Assembly: GCA_002897615.1 (NCBI GenBank)
Contig: BDTX01000019.1
Location: 1 to 64,000 of the forward strand
Direction: 5' to 3'
Length of the DNA: 64,000 bases
Origin: a bacterium BMS3Bbin14
GTDB taxonomy: Bacteria > Desulfobacterota > Desulfobulbia > Desulfobulbales > Desulfobulbaceae
This document shows positions 53,701-61,540 of this stretch, one piece after another (the first letter of the stretch is position 1; each line of letters starts with the position of its first letter). The position numbers and the translations under genes were made by a program. The notes below the pieces were generated by a model. That model made no database searches, was not told the origin of the DNA, and saw only the letters and a program-made list of their open reading frames with translations.

Positions 53701-54335
53701 ACCTGCAGATCCGCGGCGGCGGCAACCTGCTCGGGGTGTCACAAAGCGGCCACATCGCGGCGGTCGGCTATGACCTGTACCTTGAACTGCTGCAGTCCAC
53801 GGTGGCCGATCTCAAGAAAAAAGCGGCGGCCGGCGCGGAGTCGATAGAACCGGAGCTTGATCCGGAGATCAAGCTTGCCGTCCCGGCCTTTATACCTGAT
53901 CAATATATCAGCGATACGGCCCAGCGTTATCATATCTACCGCCGGATATCGGCCTGCGGCGACGAACCGCCGGAGAAACTTGACGAACTGCGTGATGAAT
54001 TGATCGACCGCTACGGGATGCCGCCGGCCGAGACCGGGAACCTGTTCAGGGTCATCGCCCTCAAGCACCACCTGCGCCGACTGGGGATAGCCAGGCTCGA
54101 GCAGGCGCCGGACGCGCTCATTTATTCGTTTGTCCCCGACGCCCCGGTCGAACCGCAGGTCATCATCAACCTGGTCGGCAGGAAACCGCGGAAAAACAGC
54201 CGGGCCGTGCGCCTGACCCCGGACAACCGGCTCATCGTGCCGTACAGCGAGGATGAAGACCTGTTCGGCCAGGTCATGACCCTGCTAACCTCGCTGCGGC
54301 AACCGGTGGCACGAACCGCCTCGAAGAGAAGATAA
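50790..54335 (+). CDS. mfd: Transcription-repair coupling factor Mfd
   Basis: About 1181 residues. A UvrB-like N-terminal module (VRGGIIDIYAPCPDPAAAG) is followed by the CarD-like RNA polymerase-interacting domain (LSPGDAVVHRDHGIGIFQG, about 497), helicase motif I GDVGYGKTEVAVRAAF (about 650), motif II DEEH (about 750), LTATPIPRTLQMSL, and VGRSSRQSYAYLL, then the TRCF C-terminal domain. It removes stalled RNA polymerase at lesions and recruits UvrA. The frame extends back to 50697 inside bamA; the ATG at 50790, 31 bp after the bamA stop, is preferred. No strong ribosome site is seen. Confidence 0.96.
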   Translation: MQSLIKRLPGGRSQLDICGLHGGSAALFLARTVAARQRSVCCIVPADEQLEILAQDLRLFSTAEVLVYPSFEIPPYTPMSPDPATIALRLATLHRLLNNAEPCIVLSSAEAVLRRLPPKSALGRHSELVMAGEETDREALIRSLTDAGYQICSMVQHEGDLAVRGGIIDIYAPCPDPAAAGPLRLDFFGDTIDSIRLFDPVSQRSTAELEEAVLLPATDILFPAPAQDQAWLGFLKKTAAALGWPRDRADHLLMQFEEHIRFAGIEFFLPLLFPEPDPVQTLFDYLPADSIMVFDDPAAVNQQVNLLRDRIMANYDEALQKDAAVLPPPHLFLDQQELDRQAARFPVLNLRPLPDPDGSHETLTLTTGDHTLLRQETDLQRKKRGTLAPLVDRLMTWTGSDDTVILACRSARQAHHLGQMLAGYQVETAPAATPLDFTGFKTGPRVRLADQPLSRGFDLPGEKLHILSAGELFGEKRLRPGKREKGAVTAEEQVRIEELSPGDAVVHRDHGIGIFQGLLNMEVAGRRSDFMQIEYLGGDKLYVPVDRLHWISRYQGLTDQQTKLDRLGSDKWQHTKKKVTDAVWKVAQELLDIYARRDLRQGHAFTQPGELYQELENSFPYDETSGQGKAIADVLHDLTSDQPMDRLVCGDVGYGKTEVAVRAAFKVIEDGYQAALLVPTTVLAEQHAATFRERLASFPVRIACINRFRTPAQQKEIIRDLAEGRIDLLIGTHRLLSRDIVFQKLGLLIVDEEHRFGVTHKEKIKKLRAEVDILTLTATPIPRTLQMSLLGIRDLSVISTPPRLRRSIKTFLARHDDLVIREAVVRELQRGGQLFFVHNRVGSISHVSRNIEKLVPQARIAVAHGQMPGHLLEKIMVRFINHEIDVLVCTTIIESGLDIPNANTIIINRADNLGLADIYQLRGRVGRSSRQSYAYLLVPSLENLTGEATKRLRALMDCNELGGGFKLAMNDLQIRGGGNLLGVSQSGHIAAVGYDLYLELLQSTVADLKKKAAAGAESIEPELDPEIKLAVPAFIPDQYISDTAQRYHIYRRISACGDEPPEKLDELRDELIDRYGMPPAETGNLFRVIALKHHLRRLGIARLEQAPDALIYSFVPDAPVEPQVIINLVGRKPRKNSRAVRLTPDNRLIVPYSEDEDLFGQVMTLLTSLRQPVARTASKRR

Positions 54336-54336
54336 A

Positions 54337-55062
54337 ATGGCCGCGGATAAAATCATCAGGCCCGACGTTTCCTGGCATGACATCGATACCGTGCTGCTGG
54401 ACCTGGACGGCACGCTGCTGGACAAACACTTTGACGATTACTTCTGGGAAGAGTATGTCCCCGAGAATTACAGCCTGCTGCGCGGCCTCTCCGTCGAACA
54501 GGCCCGGGCCGAGCTGCGGGAACGCTACCGGCAGGTGGAAAACACCCTGGACTGGACCGATCTTGACTACTGGTCCGGGGAACTGGGCCTGGACATACCG
54601 GGGCTTAAATCGCGGGTCAACCAGCTCATCGCGGTTCATCCGTTTGTCATGGACTTTCTGAAATATTGCCGGCAGCGGCAAAAAAAGATCTGCCTGGTCA
54701 CCAACGCCCACTCCAAAACCCTGGCCATCAAGCTGCACAAGATCGCCATCGGCCCTTTATTCGACCGCATCGTCTGCGCCGAGGAGGTGGGCTGCGCCAA
54801 GGAAGATTTAAAATTCTGGCCGCAGCTGGCAGAGATGCTCGGCTACAACAGGGAGAGAACCCTGCTGGCCGACGACACGGAAAAGGTGCTGCGGTCGGCG
54901 GCACACTACGGCATCCGCTATCTCATCTTTGTCGCGCATCCCAGCAGCCGGCAGCCCGTACGCTACTCCGGGGAATTCGCCTCCATCGAGTATTTCAACG
55001 AGCTGATCCCGGACGGCGACAGACCGGCCGAAGCCGGGAGCAGGCGGCGGAAAAAACGATAA
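54337..55062 (+). CDS. HAD-IA hydrolase, GMP/IMP nucleotidase-like (YrfG)
   Basis: 241 residues: VLLDLDGTLLDKHFDDYFW (motif I), ICLVTNAHSKT (motif II), a lysine in EVGCAKEDLKFW (motif III) and LLADDTEKVLRSA (motif IV, D-D). The sequence FDDYFWEEYVPE is typical of YrfG-type purine nucleotidases. The start codon is 1 bp after the mfd stop, so the two genes are coupled. The C-terminus is basic (RRRKKR). Confidence 0.85.
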   Translation: MAADKIIRPDVSWHDIDTVLLDLDGTLLDKHFDDYFWEEYVPENYSLLRGLSVEQARAELRERYRQVENTLDWTDLDYWSGELGLDIPGLKSRVNQLIAVHPFVMDFLKYCRQRQKKICLVTNAHSKTLAIKLHKIAIGPLFDRIVCAEEVGCAKEDLKFWPQLAEMLGYNRERTLLADDTEKVLRSAAHYGIRYLIFVAHPSSRQPVRYSGEFASIEYFNELIPDGDRPAEAGSRRRKKR

Positions 55063-55081
55063 CGTCTTTAGAGACCTTCCC

Positions 55082-56041
55082 CTACTTCGACTTACCCGAC
55101 TTACGACAATAGCGGATATAATCCTTGACCAGCGAAGGATGGGCGGTAATGGCGGCAGCGGCACTACCCATTTCCTGAACCAGGTAGTCCACGGTCTGGG
55201 CATAGGTCATATCCTTGGCAAAGGTATCAGCAACGAGCCGCGCAATTTTTTCCTGGTCCTCCGGGTCATCCAGGTAGGCGAACAAACGGTGGGCCGCGCC
55301 CTCGTCATCGCCGCGGTCATTCGCTGCGGCCGCGGCCGTGTCTTTATTGCCGCCGGCATCAAGCTCGGTCGATCCGGCCGGCAACGCCTCAAGCCGCCCG
55401 GCCAGGGCCTCAAGCCCGGCGGCCAGCTCCGCAAGCCGCGGTCCCGGGTCACTTTCCCGGATTTGCCGCGTAATCTCTTCCACCTGGCCGGCCAGGGCCT
55501 GAATTTTTTCCTCCGCCCGCTTGTCGGCCTCCCGGGAAGCGGCGACCTCTGCCGCCAGGTGCTCAAGCCGTGCCGCCAGCTCCCGGCCGTCATCGCGCTC
55601 AAGCTGTTCGAGCCGGGAATGCAGGGCGTCCAGACCGTTTTCAAGCCTGTCCTGTCTCGCGCCGATTGCCGCCAGGACGGAACCCGGAACCGGTGCCGCC
55701 GAGGCCTGTTGCTGATCATTTTTTTTGACCAGCTTCTTCAGAAAGAGCAGACGATCCGCCAGCATCTGGTACAACTGACGATACATTGTCGCGGCGCTGT
55801 CCCTGGAAACCATGGCCACGCTGCCCAGAAAAATTCCGACCAGGACCATAAGGCAGAAAAGCAGGGCCAGGATCAGGCCGATGCCAAGCTGGGCGATTCT
55901 GAACACGCCGAAAAAAATCTGGCCGAGAGAATTCCAGACACTCCCGGTGGGTGAAGTACTGGTGAGATAGACCAGGAGGGAAAAAACGGCGAGTAAAACA
56001 GCCGATTTGATAAGTGGAGCCCTCAGTTTGTTATTCTGCAC
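55082..56041 (-). CDS. Membrane-anchored coiled-coil protein of unknown function
   Basis: About 319 residues. Two hydrophobic segments (LIKSAVLLAVFSLLVYL and IGLILALLFCLMVLVGIFLG) are followed by a long charged heptad-rich stretch (DALHSRLEQLERDDGREL ... AGQVEEITRQIRE) and a small C-terminal helical domain (VDYLVQEMGSAAAAITAHP). AGGAGG lies 7 nt before a GTG at 56041, which I take as the start instead of the TTG at 56059. It is convergent with the nucleotidase gene. No family is recognised. A role as a membrane scaffold is only a guess. Confidence 0.75.
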   Translation of the reverse strand: MQNNKLRAPLIKSAVLLAVFSLLVYLTSTSPTGSVWNSLGQIFFGVFRIAQLGIGLILALLFCLMVLVGIFLGSVAMVSRDSAATMYRQLYQMLADRLLFLKKLVKKNDQQQASAAPVPGSVLAAIGARQDRLENGLDALHSRLEQLERDDGRELAARLEHLAAEVAASREADKRAEEKIQALAGQVEEITRQIRESDPGPRLAELAAGLEALAGRLEALPAGSTELDAGGNKDTAAAAANDRGDDEGAAHRLFAYLDDPEDQEKIARLVADTFAKDMTYAQTVDYLVQEMGSAAAAITAHPSLVKDYIRYCRKSGKSK

Positions 56042-56059
56042 GGATAGTCCTCCTGCCAA

Positions 56060-56311
56060 ACCTGTTAGTGCCCATCCGGAAACTGTCTTTACGGCCGGAC
56101 AGCCGTACCGTCAACCAGAACCGGATACCGGGTAATATCGACTTGAAACTAAGTTGTTTTGTCCAGTAAATCAACCTATAAAAAAAAAATCCGGCCGCCC
56201 GGTAACCGGCTTCGTCAATCCTGAATTCGTTATCGCGCCCCCTTGCCGGGGCGACCTCAATAACTTCCCCCCCGCGGCCCGCAACCGGGCACTGCCCGGA
56301 GATACCTGAAA
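56060..56311. other. Non-coding region between divergent genes
   Basis: It holds an A10 tract near 56180 and several CCGG-rich short inverted repeats. It probably carries the promoter of the coiled-coil gene. The last 8 bases (ACCTGAAA, 56304-56311) are the left duplication of the MITE that follows. Confidence 0.4.
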
Positions 56312-56490
56312 GCAACGGGCACAGGGTGTGAAACTCTGCACTATTCCTTACATCCAACCTGTAAGATACAGACGCCACAGATTTACGTAGTCGCTGCCGT
56401 TCGCAGGTAAGCTACCGAAGGGAGACTCCGGTAGCCCCTCTATGCGGGCGGGAATGACCGCGTGAAGATGGGGTGCCGGTGACAGCTTAC
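56312..56490. mobile_element. Family A MITE, 8-bp TSD ACCTGAAA
   Basis: A 179-bp element starting GCAACGGGCACAGGG (drifted GTAAC end) and ending GGTGACAGCTTAC, flanked by ACCTGAAA at 56304-56311 and 56491-56498. It shares TTCCTTACATCCAACCTGTAA and GTGAAGATGGGGTGCC with the copies at 1027 and 59756. It has about 20 extra bases in the loop (GGTAAGCTACCGAAGGGAGA). It lies upstream of the surA-like gene. Confidence 0.9.
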
Positions 56491-56614
56491 ACCTGAAAAA
56501 CATTGCTTCTTTCGTCAGTACTGAGTACAAAATACATCTTAATATTTTATTTTGCATGTGCTATCATCATTTGATATCCACACCTTCTAAACTTACAAAA
56601 CATACAATGAAATT

Positions 56615-57607
56615 ATGAAATTACAGAGATACTGGCTGGCAGCTTTAGTCCTTTTTCTCATCCTTCGCGGCACGGCGGTTGCCGATGTCGTCGATCGCGT
56701 AGTCGCTATCGTCAATAACGATGTGATCACCCTCTCCGAAGTAAACGAGGCAGGCAAACCGCTTTTTCAGCGGATTGCCGAGCAGGTCCCGGCCGCGGAG
56801 TTACAAGCAGCCCTGCGGCAGGCCCGCCAGAGCGTCATTCAAAAACTGATTGAAAAGAAAATAATGCAGGAGGAAGCGAAAAAGAAGCACATCACCGTCA
56901 ACGATGACGAGGTGAACAAGGCTATTGAAACTATCCTGGACCGCAACCATACAACCATGAAACAGTTGAAAACCCAGCTCGCGGCCATGGGCATCACCGA
57001 AAAACAGTATCGGAAAAACCTGCGCAGCCAGATCCTCAGCTCAAAACTGATCAACTATGAAATTCGGTCAAAAATTATTGTCCCGGAAGACAAGGTTCTT
57101 GATTATTATGACACGCACTACACCAAGCATATTGGCGAGGGCGACTACTATATCCTGCAGATCGGCTGCAGCTGGAATAACGACACAGGGGCGGCCGACC
57201 TGAAAGCAGCGAAGGAAGCAGCCAGGAAGAAAATAGAACATGTCCGCAGTCTCGCCGTTGCGGGACAGGACTTCAAGGAACTGGCCCGGCAATATTCCGA
57301 CCTGCCCTCTGCCGCCGACGGCGGCGACATCGGGACATTCAAGAAGGATGAAATGGCGCCTTACATGCGCAAGGCGGTCACCTCAATAAAACCGGGCGAG
57401 ATCAGCCGGATCTGCGAGACCCCGGACGGCTACCAGATCTTCAAGGTATTATCCAGCAAGGAAGGGAAGATCATCACCAAGGCGCCCTTCAAGTCGGTCA
57501 AGGATGACATTTATCAAACGCTGTACCAGCAGGAAATGAAGGTCAGGCTTAAACAGTGGCTGACAAAGATGCAAAAACAAGCTTATATCAAAGTCCTGAA
57601 TCCGTGA
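56615..57607 (+). CDS. surA: SurA/PpiC-type periplasmic peptidyl-prolyl isomerase chaperone
   Basis: 330 residues. A signal peptide (YWLAALVLFLILRGTAVA) is followed by VDRVVAIVNNDVITLSEV, the SurA N-terminal chaperone start. The parvulin domain lies at about 170-275, with DFKELARQYSDLPSAADGGD and a GTFKKDEMAP end. It escorts unfolded outer-membrane proteins to BamA. The last codons, for AsnPro, and the stop are the beginning of a family B MITE (57595), so the native C-terminus (expected ...AYIKVL plus a few residues) has been capped by the repeat. No clear ribosome site is visible. Confidence 0.88.
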   Translation: MKLQRYWLAALVLFLILRGTAVADVVDRVVAIVNNDVITLSEVNEAGKPLFQRIAEQVPAAELQAALRQARQSVIQKLIEKKIMQEEAKKKHITVNDDEVNKAIETILDRNHTTMKQLKTQLAAMGITEKQYRKNLRSQILSSKLINYEIRSKIIVPEDKVLDYYDTHYTKHIGEGDYYILQIGCSWNNDTGAADLKAAKEAARKKIEHVRSLAVAGQDFKELARQYSDLPSAADGGDIGTFKKDEMAPYMRKAVTSIKPGEISRICETPDGYQIFKVLSSKEGKIITKAPFKSVKDDIYQTLYQQEMKVRLKQWLTKMQKQAYIKVLNP

Positions 57608-57704
57608 CGGCGCGGTGAAGACCAAAAAATACGTTTATGCGGTAATAGTGCAACAAATTTCATGTATTGCATGGAATACCACCTCAAGCCGTCACGGATT
57701 CAGG
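57595..57704. mobile_element. Internally deleted family B MITE at the surA-like stop
   Basis: A 110-bp element, CCTGAATCCGTGACGG ... CCGTCACGGATTCAGG. The first 16 bases are followed directly by the distal half of the family (GCGGTGAAGACC ... ATGTATTGCATGGAATACCACC), so about half the element is missing. The flanks AAAGT and AAGAT do not form a duplication. It provides the stop codon of the surA-like gene. Confidence 0.85.
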
Positions 57705-57813
57705 AAGATACTCTGAGTTACAGGGGCCGAGGTTATGGCAGTTTTTCGCTTGTACCTGACAGTAGTTACCCAAAAAAGGATAATCGGCACCTTTTTCGTG
57801 AAAAACAAAAAAA

Positions 57814-58719
57814 ATGAGCAAGACCAAAAAAGAAGAGGACCGGGAACGGCAACAAACGGCTGAATCAGAAACCATCGGTAGCTACCTGAGAAGACTGCGC
57901 TCGGAAAAGGGCCTGAGCGTCGAAGAGGTGAGCAGCTCGACCCGGATCTCGGCCGCCAATGTCCGGGCCATAGAGGGCCAGGAGTTCGACAAACTGCCCG
58001 CCGACTCCTTTACCCGCGGCCAGTTGAACATCTATGCCGACTTTCTCGGCATAGATTCCGCATACCTCGTCAGTCAATTTATGAAGGAACGCGACGAGAA
58101 GAGCATGGCAGCTGGCCGCCGCGGCAGGCCGAGGCAGGCCCAGAAGGTCCTGGCCCCCAAGACCATGGCCGAACCTTCCCGCATCTCTTCCGCCGCCGTG
58201 GCCGGTTTTCTGCTGCTCCTGATCGTTGTCCTTTTTACCGCTTTCTGCCTCTACACTTCATGGAGCCCCTTCAGCTTTCTCCGGAAAGAAACCGCCATAA
58301 TCGGCGTCTTCCCCGGCAACAGGGCGGCCCCCCCGCAACAGGTTCAGGCCGGCAGGGAAAAGCGGTCCGCAACTCCGGTAACGGCCCCGAAAAAGAGCCC
58401 GGCAACGGCGCCAAAAAATCAAAACGAGGCACCCCCGGCCGGGGCAACGACAAAAATCCCCACGCAACGGTACTCGCTGACGGTCCATTTCTCCAAAAAC
58501 ACCGGGGTAACCATTACCCGTAACGGGGGCGCACCGCTCAGCATGTTTTTCAAAAGCGGCACCAAGCAGACCTGGAAGGCCGGGAAATCCCTCAAGCTGG
58601 TCTTTGCCCGGCCGGGGAGCGCCACCCTGCTGCTTAACGGCAAAGCCCTTGCCTTCCCGGCATCTCGAAACGGGCGGCCGACCCTGCTGATTCCCGAAGA
58701 TCTTCCCAGCCACCAGTAA
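57814..58719 (+). CDS. rodZ: RodZ-like helix-turn-helix membrane protein
   Basis: 301 residues. The cytoplasmic HTH_25 domain (about 20-95) starts with IGSYLRRLRSEKGLSVEEV and SFTRGQLNIYADFLGID. One transmembrane segment (about 128-148, VAGFLLLLIVVLFTAFCLY) is followed by a Pro/Ala/Lys-rich linker and a C-terminal DUF4115-like beta domain (GTKQTWKAGKSLKLVFARPG). RodZ links MreB to the elongasome and sets cell width. It follows the family B MITE by about 110 bp; no good ribosome site precedes the ATG. Confidence 0.86.
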   Translation: MSKTKKEEDRERQQTAESETIGSYLRRLRSEKGLSVEEVSSSTRISAANVRAIEGQEFDKLPADSFTRGQLNIYADFLGIDSAYLVSQFMKERDEKSMAAGRRGRPRQAQKVLAPKTMAEPSRISSAAVAGFLLLLIVVLFTAFCLYTSWSPFSFLRKETAIIGVFPGNRAAPPQQVQAGREKRSATPVTAPKKSPATAPKNQNEAPPAGATTKIPTQRYSLTVHFSKNTGVTITRNGGAPLSMFFKSGTKQTWKAGKSLKLVFARPGSATLLLNGKALAFPASRNGRPTLLIPEDLPSHQ

Positions 58720-58902
58720 GCCGGTGCGTAAAAATAACTTGGCCATCCTCAATCTCATCTTCAGGCGGTCTTGGGCCGATTCTCAAGCGCACAATCCTCA
58801 GCGTAGTGTTGCTGCGATTGCGGTTGCGCTCAACCGGATCCAGCAAATCGCACCTGAATCCGAGTGCAATCCCGGCCAACTGATTTCGACGCACCTCCTG
58901 AA

Positions 58903-59739
58903 ATGATCAGCCGTCGCACCAGCGGCATCGTTCTGAGCGTGAGCGACCACGGCGAATCCGACAAGCTGGTCACCTTTCTCAGTCCGGATATCGGTCGGGC
59001 CACGGGGATCGCCAAGGGCGCCAAACGCAGCAAGCAACGTTTTGTCAACAAGCTGGAGCCCTTCTCCCTCCTGCGGCTCATGTACCGTACCGGCCGGAAC
59101 GGCGGCCTTCTCTTCCTCAGCGAAGCGGAGCTGGCAAACGCCTTTTTCCTCTTGCGGCAGCGCTATGATTGTTTTGTTGTCGCCATGTTCGCCTGCGAGC
59201 TGGTCCTGCACTTTACCAGGGAACAGGACCCGGATCCGGCAATTTTCTTCCTGCTGCTCTGGCTCCTGCAGGCCCTGGAAAGCGGCCGCGACCCCCTGCA
59301 GGTTGCCGCGCTTTTTCATCTCCGGCTCCTGGGAGCGGCCGGATATCAACCAAAACTTGACAGCTGCGGTCTCTGCTCCGAACCGATCCGGCCGGGCCGC
59401 AGCTACACCCTGCAGCCGGGCAGCGGCCTGCTGGCCTGTGACCGGTGCCGCCACGATTTGCCGGAGGCCGCGGCCTCTCTCTCCGTGCAGACCCTGAAAT
59501 TTCTGTACAAGGCCCAAGCCGTCGACCTGCACCATCTTGACCGGCTTCGTCTCCCCCGCCGGACCGCGGACGAAACGCTGCTCATCCTCTACCGCTACAC
59601 CCGGCATCTCCTGCAGCACGATATCAACTCATGGCGGCAGCTCCGGGGCCTGCGGGCGACTGCCGAACAACCCGGTGATCTCCGCCGGCGGTTAAAAACG
59701 GCTGCCGGGACGAGAAAATCAGGAAGGGGACGACGGTGA
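58903..59739 (+). CDS. recO: DNA repair protein RecO
   Basis: About 278 residues. An N-terminal OB fold (TSGIVLSVSDHGESDKLVTF, GIAKGAKRSKQRFVNKLEPF) is followed by the helical domain with the zinc site CGLCSEPI ... GLLACDRC. It loads RecA with RecR in RecF-pathway recombination. I chose the ATG at 58903, whose MISRRTSGIVLSV matches the family start, over the open frame to 58864. The 3' end lies 16 bp from a MITE. Before the insertion it would have been convergent with, and overlapped by, the birA-like gene. Confidence 0.92.
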   Translation: MISRRTSGIVLSVSDHGESDKLVTFLSPDIGRATGIAKGAKRSKQRFVNKLEPFSLLRLMYRTGRNGGLLFLSEAELANAFFLLRQRYDCFVVAMFACELVLHFTREQDPDPAIFFLLLWLLQALESGRDPLQVAALFHLRLLGAAGYQPKLDSCGLCSEPIRPGRSYTLQPGSGLLACDRCRHDLPEAAASLSVQTLKFLYKAQAVDLHHLDRLRLPRRTADETLLILYRYTRHLLQHDINSWRQLRGLRATAEQPGDLRRRLKTAAGTRKSGRGRR

Positions 59740-59755
59740 GCCGTTGCCGTCAAGG

Positions 59756-59913
59756 GTAACTGATCACAGGGTGCGAAACTCTGCGCTATTCCTTACATTC
59801 AACCTGTAAACCGTCAAAGGTGCCACAGATTTACGTAGTCGCTTCCGTTCGCTATAGTCCCTCTATGCGGGCGGGAGTGACCGCGTGAAGATGGGGTGCC
59901 GGTGAAGGTTTAC
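59756..59913. mobile_element. Family A MITE, 8-bp TSD (CGTCAAGG/CGTCAAGA)
   Basis: A 158-bp element, GTAACTGATCACAGGG ... GGTGAAGGTTTAC, flanked by CGTCAAGG (59748-59755) and CGTCAAGA (59914-59921), 7 of 8 matching. It is a close relative of the copies at 1027 and 56312. It interrupts the 3' end of the birA-like gene, whose frame now continues about 20 codons into the element. Confidence 0.88.
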
Positions 59914-60847
59914 CGTCAAGATACAGAATCTCGCCGCTGTATTCGGTTATCCGCCGGCCATCCTCCAGGGCCATGACCAGACCGCCGTCATGATCAATAT
60001 CCAGCACGGCGGCCCGGTAAAGCGGCCGCCGCCGGACATCGTAACCGTACACCACCTGCCGTCCCATCGTATCGCTGAGCTGCCGCCAGGCGGCGACCAC
60101 TGGACTCTCCGGCTTATCCGGATAACCGCCGGCGGCCAGCTCACACTCCTCCTGAAAGTGGACCAGGCCGAAATTCCAGGCCAGGGCAACCAGGAGATCG
60201 AGGGCGAACTGCGAAAGGTCCAGGGAGCGGCCGAGCAGGTCGCGCATGCTGACCGCCGTGTCCCGGAGTTCAGCCGGAAAGGTTTTATTGTTACAGTTGA
60301 TACCGATACCGATCAGGTGGTAGCGGTCGCCGGAACCGGGGGCGCTGACGGTTTGGCAGAGGATGCCGCAGACCTTGCGGCCCCGGACATGGATATCATT
60401 CACCCACTTGATCGCGGCATCGATACCGTAACTCCTGACGGTCTCGCAACAGGCGATCCCGGCGGCAAGAGGCAGCAGCCGGGCAAAATCAGGCAACAGG
60501 GTGTCGGCCCAGGCCATGGCCAGCCACAGGCCGCCCGGCGGCGCGTACCAGCGCCGGTCAAAACGACCGCTGCCGCGTCCCAACTCGGCGGCCATGACTA
60601 CGGTACCGCTGGCCAGTGCTTCCCCGCGCCGTTCCGCTTCGACGACCAGGTCTTGCAGGCGATCCATGCAACGGTCAAGCCGGGCATGCTGCTCGATCCG
60701 GCGGCCGGCCGTGGCGCCGTAACGAAAGACCTTGCGCACCACGTCTTCAGGCAGGATGGCGCAACGCCGCGACAATTCCCGGCTTTCGATCCGTTCCGAT
60801 ATAGCGGCGGGAGTCAAACCGGCAACCGGGGCGGAATTTACTCCCAC
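59852..60847 (-). CDS. Biotin--protein ligase-like protein with altered catalytic loop
   Basis: 331 residues. The BPL/LplA fold is shown by WYAPPGGLWLAMAW, KWVNDI (147-152), CGILCQT (160-166) and IGIGINCNN (179-187), which match BirA KWPNDI, GI(L/I)xE and GIGIN. The usual G-R-G-R-x-G-R loop reads GRGSGR (90-95), and the S-T-N motif is replaced by RCMD. There is no N-terminal DNA-binding domain. A GTG start lies inside the end of the upstream biotinyl-like gene, so the two are coupled. The last residues after ILYLDG come from the MITE at 59756. It could be a ligase for a special partner; activity is uncertain. Confidence 0.75.
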   Translation of the reverse strand: MGVNSAPVAGLTPAAISERIESRELSRRCAILPEDVVRKVFRYGATAGRRIEQHARLDRCMDRLQDLVVEAERRGEALASGTVVMAAELGRGSGRFDRRWYAPPGGLWLAMAWADTLLPDFARLLPLAAGIACCETVRSYGIDAAIKWVNDIHVRGRKVCGILCQTVSAPGSGDRYHLIGIGINCNNKTFPAELRDTAVSMRDLLGRSLDLSQFALDLLVALAWNFGLVHFQEECELAAGGYPDKPESPVVAAWRQLSDTMGRQVVYGYDVRRRPLYRAAVLDIDHDGGLVMALEDGRRITEYSGEILYLDGKPSPAPHLHAVTPARIEGL

Positions 60848-61488
60848 TCGGCCTTGACCCGGGTGATGATCTTCTGAATAAGCGGCAATTTGTCCTCGGC
60901 ACAGACACCGAACAGGGGCTCCCCATGGTTCACGCTGTCCCCTGGTTTGAAATAGACGGAATGAATGATCCCCGGGTCTCCGGCGTAATACACCGGCGTG
61001 TCGCGTTTCATGAGCGACATGGTGATAACCTCGTCGCCGGGATTGATGAAAACCGAGCGAAGCCCCTTCTGGTCAATGCGGGACTGGACATCCATGGCAA
61101 AATAGTAACGAGCCCGTTCCGGGGCCAGGAACAGGGAAAGGACCTCCTGCAGGATCGACTCGATAATTTCCTTTTTCTTCAGCGGATGGCGGATGGTCAT
61201 CAATTTTTCACCAGCCTCGACGAACTTGCCGTCAAGGGCGGTGTTGAGAAAGGACACGATCCCGTTGGTCCGGGCGGTCACCACCTTGAGATTACGTTCC
61301 CGGGTAATCTCATACAGCGGGGTGCCCGGGATATGCTGCCATTCTCCGGACTCGGCCTGCACCTCGGTGCCCTCGGCCGCCTTGAAGTGCACCAAGCCGG
61401 CATGAATGGCATGAATGTCGACATAATCATAGGGATCAGACCGGTAGCGGCTGATGACCTCGTCAAAATGAATTTCCTGCTGCGACAC
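60838..61488 (-). CDS. Biotin/lipoyl-carrier-like protein with M-K-R motif
   Basis: 216 residues. The C-terminal half, with VFINPGDEV, SLMKRDTPVYYAG, GIIHSVYFKPGDSV and GEPLFGV, follows the biotinyl/lipoyl hammerhead pattern. K161 in SLMKR stands where BCCP has the biotinylated lysine of AMKM. An earlier segment (about 68-102) looks like another half-barrel. It overlaps the birA-like gene by 10 bp, which suggests enzyme and carrier. The start is a GTG at 61488. No carboxylase subunit is nearby. Confidence 0.68.
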   Translation of the reverse strand: MSQQEIHFDEVISRYRSDPYDYVDIHAIHAGLVHFKAAEGTEVQAESGEWQHIPGTPLYEITRERNLKVVTARTNGIVSFLNTALDGKFVEAGEKLMTIRHPLKKKEIIESILQEVLSLFLAPERARYYFAMDVQSRIDQKGLRSVFINPGDEVITMSLMKRDTPVYYAGDPGIIHSVYFKPGDSVNHGEPLFGVCAEDKLPLIQKIITRVKAEWE

Positions 61489-61540
61489 GGTGAAATAAAA
61501 GAATTAAATAATTAATTGGTTTAGTAAGCTGACAGCGCCG

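Noticed and set aside
58720-58902. Possible small RNA or tRNA between rodZ and recO
   Set aside because: No cloverleaf, promoter or terminator could be recognised.
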